From: Limnoperna fortunei
Lineage: Eukaryota > Mollusca > Bivalvia > Mytilida > Modiolidae
Assembly: GCA_944474755.1 (NCBI GenBank)
Contig: OX104115.1
Location: 63,368,648 to 63,432,647, forward strand
DNA length: 64,000 nt
Reading direction: 5' to 3'
Below the pieces are notes generated by a model. The model worked only from the letters and a program-made list of their open reading frames with translations, was not told the DNA's origin and did no database searches. A program made the position numbers and the translations under genes. Positions 57,517 through 64,000 of this stretch are shown here, one piece after another; positions within the stretch are counted from its first letter, which is position 1, and each line of letters begins with the position of its first letter.

Positions 57517-57676
57517 GCCTACCACCGATGTTTGATGTGCAAGACGGGAAAATCTCAGACACCTGCGTGAAAGATTTCTTTTGGTCTCGGCAGAGCCACG
57601 TTGGAGACCAGAAATCTTTTCACTTGGGTGTCTGAGATTTTCCCGTCTTGCCCTCTCACCGGTGTTAGATCCTATA
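57517..57676. repeat. large palindrome with ~70-bp arms
   Basis: Arms read GCAAGACGGGAAAATCTCAG, ACACC(T/C), TGAAA(A)GATTTCT and are inverted around TCTCGGCAGAGCCACGTTGG (about 57585-57604). A (TA)n microsatellite (57672-57694) abuts the right arm. Confidence 0.9.
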
Positions 57677-57699
57677 TATATATATATATATATCTTATT

Positions 57700-57955
57700 T
57701 ATCTATACTTATGGTGCATTCTGAAATACTGTACATATATTGTCTCAGTAGCGGGCACATTTTAATCCTATAGTCCAATTGTCTTTTTTCGCTCATCATA
57801 AAATTCGAAATTTCATTACGTCACTTATATGATTTCTATTTATTTATGACTTATCGCTTTCCCGAAACAAATTCTGTCAATATACTAAGTAATTAAACAA
57901 ATTAACATTTGACCAGGTTATCGACTAAAGTTCAGGTACAGCAAACACACAAATA
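57700..57955. other. no gene recognised
   Basis: Short AT-rich spacer. Confidence 0.4.
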
Positions 57956-57961
57956 AACGAG

Positions 57962-58195
57962 GGACCTCGGTGGCCGAATATTTTAAGCAAATAGGTCATC
58001 TGCTATTGATCACCGGAGTGTCAACACTTAAGTTGGGTCTCCGAGTGTAACTGCGGGCAGGGTGTGCTTAATTAAAACCTTAATTGGTAAGGATCGTTGG
58101 TTTTCCTTCCGAAGGTCTGGGCTGGTTTCACCGGCTGCCAATAAAACCTGGACGCCATGATATAGCAGATAAAATACTGAAATATCGTTAACGTT
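57962..58195 (+). mobile_element. tRNA-derived SINE, diverged
   Basis: Head GACCTCGGTGGCCGAATATT, degenerate box B, CTGCGGGCAGGGTGTGC, CTTCCGAAGGTC, AAACCTGGACGCCATGATAT and tail AGCAGATAAAATACTG. Same family as 25848 and 47504. Confidence 0.85.
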
Positions 58196-58199
58196 CCAA

Positions 58200-59330
58200 T
58201 CGGAACAACTCTCCGTCATTTCCATCAAGGGTAAAAAAGTGACCATAGGCGGAAATAACCGAAGTGATCCGATTTGATAACGTTCCTAAACATTAATGCA
58301 ATTTAACAAATCACGTCTAGTGTGTATCGTAAATTAGACATTGTGTAACAAATATAAAAACAAATGAATGAATGAAAATTAGTGTTTGTTCAGAACTGTA
58401 CTCCGAGGACCAAAATAAGTTTTGCGAACTTTTGTAGTAAATTTAAGAACAACACCATATTATGCTAAAGAGATATAAGTTCAATTATCAGAATCATACG
58501 GTTACGCCTAATCCCAGTTTCGTGAGTATACGATGTTTGCATACAGATCAGGATTAACTTCGACGAAATTTCCAATCGCCCAATTTATGTAATCAATTTC
58601 GTGTTGTTTGAGCTATTTCCAAACTTTATTTATATTATTGGTCTTATCTCTGTATCTATATATTAGAGGGTTGCCTCCATAATAATAGTTATGTTATACG
58701 ATGAATAAACACGTACAATTCTTTGAACATACTCACTTATAGGCATTACAATGTAACAATTGTAGTAAAAAGTCATAGGAAAAAAGTCACCATTCACAAA
58801 TTAATAAGTTTCGTTTGTTTTGAAAACATCAAACCAAAAGAAAGCTAGACTTTGATTAAAGTTTTGTTCATGGTAAATGAAAACGAAAGTACAATGGATT
58901 GTTAAGATCATTAAATTTTAATCTCCTGTTATTTGTACAGACTATAACAACAGAACTAGAAGGAGTCATAAGTTTTTATTACTATTGATGAAATATATAG
59001 AATATATAGGTTTTTGTCAGAAAATTCTTTACATGTAAGAAATATTATTTTACACTGCCCAAATCTGCCAAGGTATTTTATTTCATAGAAAAGTACACTC
59101 TATTCTTAACTATTACGTTACTCATTTTAAATAATATATATCCTATAAACATCACAATAAATGTTCCTATTTATATTCATATTGTTAAAATGTTTTAATT
59201 ACAGTAGAGTAATTTATAACTGTGTGTATACTATTTCATTTTGTTTAATTGTCTCTCATAACTCTTTTAGAGTGGCTCTATTGTATATATTGTATTTAGA
59301 CTTTGTTTAATGACTTTATTGTGATAAATT
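58200..59330. other. no gene recognised
   Basis: AT-rich unique sequence. Confidence 0.5.
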
Positions 59331-59341
59331 TTGTCTCAATG

Positions 59342-59580
59342 ACGTTTAACGCCACTTTCAGCAAGTCTATCGTGGCGTCATATTATTTTGGGGGAGGAAG
59401 CCGGAGTACCCAGAGAAAACCCCCGACCTTCGGTAGGAAGACTGGCAATCCTTGTCAATTAAGATTGGAGTCGCGTACACCTTGCCCGCAGTGAGACTCG
59501 AAACCGCTTCCTCAGCTTTGACAGACCGCGTAATCAATAATAGACGAACTACCTTAACCACTCGGCCACCGAGGCCAATG
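59342..59580 (-). mobile_element. tRNA-derived SINE, nearly full length
   Basis: On the minus strand the head GGCCTCGGTGGCCGAGTGGT (box A) is at the right end (about 59575). Box B GGTTTCGAGTCTC lies near 59500, then GCGGGCAAGGTGTACGCG, CTTCCTACCGAAGGTCGGGG, GACGCCACGATAGACTTGC and the tail GCTGAAAGTGGCGTTAAA. The best-preserved copy in the window. Confidence 0.92.
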
Positions 59581-59589
59581 ATACATTTT

Positions 59590-60480
59590 GAGGTGAGACT
59601 CGAATAAAGTAGTTGTCTTGTCTTGTCCGTAAAATAAGCAAAACCGTTCTTACATTTAATCAATCCTTGTTTCATATCATGACTTTGTTTTTTTTTTCTT
59701 CTTATTTTAATGGTGTTAAATAATTGTAACAGTGTTATTTAATACATATGTATTACTTTAATAGTGATCTCCCTTGTTTTAATATTTCTCATTTAAAGTG
59801 CTTATTTTTGTTATATTGTCAAAGTAAATTATTACTTTTAACTAAATTGATAATTGTATTGTGATTTTGTTTGAATATTTACATGTAGATGTGACTGTGA
59901 TATTTTTCTGAGTAATGTTTGCAAATTCAGAGTTTAACGTTTATCTTGATAAACACAGTTAAATTAATTTCTATATGTGTTTTGAAAGTAAGTCTAAGGG
60001 TCGTTGCTGCTCAACTATTTTGAGGTACGACCATAGAGCTACTATTTAGTTCTAACATTTTGTTACATTTTCCATTGAATCAGATGCCGAAAATTGTGAG
60101 TTATTTAGATTTTGTCTAGTCATTTTTTCAATTACAACTTGTTTACATTCAGGGATAAAAGTGCTTGAGATATTGTTATTTTTTTGATACTTTACACTTA
60201 ACTTGTATTTACAACTGTTATCCAATTTTGTTTGTTAATTAAAAGTAAAACTCGCTGTTTTATATTTTGTCTACTGCCAACATTCTCTAAACTCAGATCC
60301 CAGAGGACGAACTAATATGGTCTTAAAAAGCCTCCCCTTGTGTCTATGAGACATTGCTTGGCGTTTATGTCATGATGACATGTTAGTGTTGGGCTAAAAG
60401 ACCATTTTTGTATTCAGCAGGGTTGTGCAGCATATAGGCACTCAACCCTCCTGTTACATAATAAAGTAATAAATAAGTAT
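59590..60480 (+). other. possible 3' untranslated part of an old retroelement
   Basis: T-rich sequence with TCAGATCCCAGAGGACGAAC near 60293 and AGCAGGGTTGTGCAGCATAT...CAACCCTCCTG (a small inverted repeat) near 60416-60452. It ends AATAAAGTAATAAATAAG, resembling a LINE 3' tail. No coding part remains, so this is a guess. Confidence 0.25.
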
Positions 60481-60882
60481 TACATAAGAATATTATCATA
60501 TTATGACATATGTGACATTTTCCTGTGCCTTTTTTTTTCGTTTTCCTTCATTTAAGTGATATCCATCAAACTTGATTTGGCACACAAAAAAGTATTGAAA
60601 TCGTGTTGCGTCTTCTGCAAAGGTGACGTAATATTGATTATAAAAATATCTGTTTTATAGATATCACAAAATTTGTGATTTCCGCCTTATCACAGAAAAT
60701 AACATATTTGTTATGTTTGCATCTGACAGCATGACATTATAATACGTAAGCGGTCTTGTCAAATTTAACTTCTCTTCACCTGAGGCAGGTGAAGAACTGT
60801 TTACTTAATAACATAATACATTACAGCACATATAAGGTGTTGCAACGTAATAATGTTGACCCTATTTGACCTCTATATTTGG

Positions 60883-60891
60883 ATATATAAA
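60883..60891 (+). promoter_or_regulatory. TATA-box candidate for the cysteine-rich gene
   Basis: TATATAAAC lies 43 bp upstream of the first ATG (60934). A start of transcription about 30 bp downstream would leave a very short leader. Confidence 0.45.
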
Positions 60892-60933
60892 CAGCGGAAT
60901 ACACATAACGACTTAGTTGTGACTTTCTTTGCG

Positions 60934-61489
60934 ATGGTAAACATTTCAAATACAATGAACAGTAAAAGATTTATAGCACGACTTACGATTTGTTTTAACT
61001 TCGTATTTGGAAGTTATGCATTAAAGTGTAAGTATGATTATCGATTTGAATAGCATCTATTTAAATATATTTGTAACCTTTTAACCTGCAAACAATAAAA
61101 TGTTATTTATTTTGTATACATTTTAAAAGCTGAAATAGCATAAAAGTCCAAAATATTTAACGGAATTTTTTTTTAGAAATTAAAAAAATTAATTCATCCC
61201 GGCTGACGCAACATAGAAGATGCAGGTAGGACGTATATTGATTTCAAGTTTCATATGCCTACTATACTACATTAAGGGTTTCAATATATATATTTTTTTC
61301 ATATTAGTAGGACCAAGTTATTCTATTATCACAGTTCCTTGCAAAGATACTGGTGTGTGGATAGCCGATGGTCTTGTGAGCTGTCAGTATTTGGAGAAGC
61401 CTTCTGCATTCGGTTTTCATAAAAATCCTGCAGGTTTTTGCCTACAATATCATGAAGAGTGTTGTTTAAGCTGTTCAAAATTACAAAAG
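60934..61489 (+). CDS. secreted cysteine-rich peptide, two visible exons (3' end unresolved)
   Basis: Exon 1 is 60934-61027 and exon 2 is 61308-61489. Exon 1 starts at ATG 60934, or in frame at 60955. It encodes a signal-peptide-like stretch (NSKRFIARLTICFNFVFGSY) and ends at the donor GTAAGTATG. Exon 2 follows an acceptor ending CATATTAG. The phase (1 + 2 bases) fits exactly, and the frame stays open to the donor GTACGATA. Exon 2 has six cysteines, C-x13-C-x18-C-x6-CC-x2-C, resembling the Cys framework of PLAC/ShK-like small domains, with FCLQYHEECCLSC as the closing motif. The product is probably secreted; function unknown. The next exon may start after CCTACTTCAG (61886), where phase 0 gives a stop after a few codons; this is uncertain. 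Confidence 0.6.
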
Positions 61490-61494
61490 GTACG

Positions 61495-62090
61495 ATAATT
61501 CTTGTTTTAAAAAATATGTAGAATTTAAAATAAAATGGTTTTTTTACAAATTTTCGATGACTTTACTAATAAATTATGCAACGATTTAACTATAATTTAT
61601 TCCTGTCAAATATGTTCCCTCCGGACACAAAGTATATTTGACAGCAAATAAATATCCAACGTATTTAAATAATCCGGTTTTAACTGGTAATGATCTCTTT
61701 TCAATATTGTTTTTCGTGTGGGTTTTTTAAATAAGTATTTTGTATATTTTGCAACAACAAAAAATTCTGCATAAGGTGTTTTGGTTAATTTACACGTCTT
61801 ACCGTTTTGATTTTCTTTGCTTTCACACATAATACTTAAAGAAATAAAAAATCATATATAAATTGCCCATTAACATGTCCTACTTCAGACTGTTCACTAT
61901 ACAATGTGAATCCCTTCAGAAATTGTCACAAAGATAGTCCTACTAGTTTATTTATTCAACAATACGATAGTAACACAGTTTATATGTACATTTAACATTT
62001 AGATACAACTATAATTTTAGACGTTGTTTTTATAGGAGAATCTTTATTCTTATGAACGTTGAATATGTACCGAAAGCATACGTCAATTAT
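61495..62090 (+). other. intron/3' region of the cysteine-rich gene
   Basis: AT-rich. A frame around 61870-61990 is Cys-rich (NCPLTCPTSDCSLYN) but in a phase that does not fit exon 2. No other feature. Confidence 0.35.
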
Positions 62091-62095
62091 TTAAC

Positions 62096-62440
62096 GATTG
62101 TTTTCAATTGTTTGTTAGATTATTGGATATAAACGACTTTGGATCGATTTAAGCGGTTTATGTTGCAGCGTAAATCGATCCAAAGTCGTTTATATCCAAT
62201 AATCTAACCAACAATTGAAAACAAACCTTATATTTAAAATTCTATAGTAAAAATGAAACAACAAGAACAATATTTTACAAGTAATCAAATAATATTTGCA
62301 ATTCACAATTTTAGTGTCGTCACTTGTTGTTTGCGGAAGAATTCATGTATAGTCAACGTCATCAATATATCTTATTATGACGTCACAATCAGTCACGTGC
62401 TGAAAAACCAAGTTAGGTTATACGAAATAACCAACTTTGC
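62096..62440 (-). repeat. hairpin-bearing repeat, copy 2
   Basis: Inverted relative to 31165-31508. Palindrome 62096-62225 (arms CAATTGTTTGTTAGATTATT...ACGACTTTGGATCGATTTA). Then a flank with AATATTTGCAATTCACAATT, GTTTGCGGAAGAATTC, TGACGTCA (62379) and CACGTG (62395). Confidence 0.85.
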
Positions 62441-62560
62441 ACATGTATTGAGTATTTAAACGAAATTAAAATATTTACAAATAATTTAATTTGCTTTGTA
62501 AGCTGAAATCTGATTGGTCAATTCAAATCGGGCAAACCATATTATAAGAAATAACTTGCG

Positions 62561-62573
62561 TGACCTTTGACCT
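62561..62573. promoter_or_regulatory. DR1 nuclear-receptor motif
   Basis: TGACCTTTGACCT is a perfect inverse of AGGTCAAAGGTCA, the DR1 site bound by HNF4, RXR and COUP-type receptors. It lies near CTGATTGGTCA (CCAAT-like, 62510). No gene start is visible next to it. Confidence 0.35.
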
Positions 62574-62666
62574 ATTCTAACGCCGTTAAAATTCAAATAG
62601 TTCCACGACGTCATCGACGCTTTTACCGCAAAAATTGATAAGATTTATAGTTAAAATTAAATTATA

Positions 62667-62819
62667 AGGAATACTTCAAATTTCTGAACAGATTATACGA
62701 TATAATATGGTTTGGGTCTGTTTACACCATTCATAAACCGCTTCGCGGTTTATTAGGCGTAAACAGACCCAAACCATATTATATCGTATAATCTGTTCAG
62801 AAATTTGAAGTATTCCTTA
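62667..62819. repeat. near-perfect palindrome, 60-bp perfect stem
   Basis: Arms AAGGAATACTTCAAATTTCT through GGTTTGGGTCTGTTTAC are identical over about 60 bp. The apex is AAACCGCTTCGCGGTTTA. The only differences are close to the apex. Confidence 0.97.
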
Positions 62820-63009
62820 AATATATCAATGACAGTGTTTACGTCTATATATACACACTTATTTACGCACTTCGTTAGTGGGGATGAAACACACATTGAG
62901 TTTTATATTTGAGATCCTCCCCTGACTTGAGAGGATGATATTTAAGAAAATTTTAATAATGTTTAATTACAAATACTAATATCACCATTCATACGCTATT
63001 ATACAATTA

Positions 63010-63114
63010 ATGACTTTGATATAGGTCGCTATCAGGATTTATCAGCCAGAGAAAATGTAATATTCACCGGAGCCGCTAGCAGCTTTGATTATAGCGACCG
63101 TATATCAAAGTCAT
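63010..63114. repeat. palindrome with short arms
   Basis: ATGACTTTGATATAGGTCGC at 63010 is inverted as GCGACCGTATATCAAAGTCAT ending at 63114, with a non-complementary ~50-bp loop containing CTGATAAATCC and TTCACCGGAG. Confidence 0.85.
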
Positions 63115-63119
63115 GTTTT

Positions 63120-64000
63120 GTTAAATGAATAATTTCCACCATCTCCCTTGATCAGAAAAACTGAGAATGCCTTTTCTACTGGTGCACCTGCTTACTTTTT
63201 GTAATTGTTGTAATTTTAGTTACGCTTAATATTTTTTATTTAATACTGCATTTTGATATCAATATGCTGATAATCATGAGATTCCAGTTTCAAATATTGA
63301 GAAGAGTATAAATGAATCAATTATATCGCAGACCCGACGTTTCTCCCATTTGTTGTTGACACGCACAATGTATGTGTAGCAGACGTCAATGAATTGTGTA
63401 CAATTAATACAATCGATTTGATTGGACGAATGAATTTATTAAGACGGCTATTCTGATTGGCTAAAACATAACATATACAATTATTAGCGACATCACGTGA
63501 CTTCTGTGACGTATTTTTGTCAGCCATATTGGATTTTCCACTCAATAGAAAATCAATGGCAGGATATAAAAAACGCCGATATCTTGTTAAATAAATAAAA
63601 TATATATGTTTTGCACATAGTTCCCAGTTCTACAGTCTCTTATCTTTCGAATGATATGAATTTAATTAATTTAAATTACTTGCAAAATACTTCCCATTTT
63701 GTTTGAAAAAAGCCTTGTCTGGTTACATTGTTTCTACGGGAAATTGTCAAATATACTCCACTTCTGACGTAAATTGCATAAATACAGTTCGTAAAGTTTT
63801 GCACCTATACAAAAAGTAGACACATTGATGTATTTAATTTTCACATTATTAACACTTTAATTTCTGATCTTCATACTTCCCATTTCATTTGAAATTAGCT
63901 AATTTTACAATTTTTAGGGTCCGTAGAAATACCGCAAAGGACCTCCTTTGTGCACTAAGGACCCTGAATTGCACTAAGGACTTGATAACATAACTAAAAG
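63120..64000. other. no gene recognised
   Basis: AT-rich sequence. The last 90 bp have a short repeated motif (GGACCTCC, GCACTAAGGACC, GCACTAAGGACTTG) which may begin another repeat beyond the window. Confidence 0.5.

Noticed and set aside
57672..57694. (TA)n run as an origin or regulatory element
   Set aside because: A simple microsatellite, common in this AT-rich sequence; nothing ties it to a function.
4126..59580. tRNA genes at the box A/box B hits (4126, 47504, 57962, 59342)
   Set aside because: Heads do not complete a cloverleaf with acceptor stem and are followed by a shared non-tRNA body and CAAA tail; they are SINEs.

Overview
The window is AT-rich animal nuclear DNA with very low gene density. 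It looks like a bivalve mollusc, most likely a mussel. The evidence is tRNA-derived SINEs with mollusc-style tails, CTCACC... and TCTCCCCC-type interspersed repeats, an Ngaro-type tyrosine-recombinase retrotransposon, Tc1 and piggyBac elements, and spliceosomal splice sites. The species assignment is inference. No rRNA, true tRNA, CRISPR array or operon is visible.

Layout, 1-15 kb: mostly unique AT-rich DNA, then a 782-bp MITE with 9-bp target duplications (3001-3782) and a SINE (4126). Next is a nested stack. A tandemly duplicated host repeat received an Ngaro-type element (5520-11686) with A1 / B1-A2-B2 split direct repeats, a tyrosine recombinase and an SGNH-type hydrolase. A complete single-ORF APE-type LINE (6376-9524) then inserted into its recombinase. 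A decayed Tc1 element with intact TIRs follows (12002-13495).

15-29 kb: a second decayed Tc1 copy (15741-~17155). Then come three dispersed exons of what appears to be one decaying host gene (17922-18248, 22730-22858, 27547-28187). Its introns carry a piggyBac element with a full-length 586-aa transposase (19202-22688), a 5'-truncated L1/Tx1-like LINE with 15-bp target duplications (23257-25810), a SINE and an old interspersed repeat. The gene has a frameshift in the first exon and a stop inside a zinc finger in the last.

29-47 kb: no genes. This is repeat architecture: nuclear-receptor-like tandem repeats (29.1-29.5), a tandemly duplicated palindrome unit (32.0-32.9), TCTCCC-type repeats (33.0-33.9), and an 8.8-kb inverted-repeat-bounded element (34909-43690). 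That element is filled with about 20 copies of a ~225-255-bp satellite monomer built around short TTTACC...GGTAAA palindromes. It lies inside an older ~9.8-kb inverted-repeat structure carrying a 21-bp satellite that recurs at 45.0 and 45.7 kb.

47-64 kb: a SINE split by a 1.66-kb insert, a Penelope-like reverse-transcriptase remnant (49.87-50.44), a minisatellite (52.3-52.8), several large near-perfect palindromes, more SINEs, and one credible small host gene. That gene (60934-61489, at least two exons) encodes a secreted cysteine-rich peptide.

The unifying theme is a set of about eleven long palindromes or foldbacks with unrelated arms. Several share an apex of the type CGAGGACGAAGTCCGAGG, and two show a direct-direct-inverted layout. 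Together with the satellite-filled TIR element, these are the best candidates for something not previously described.
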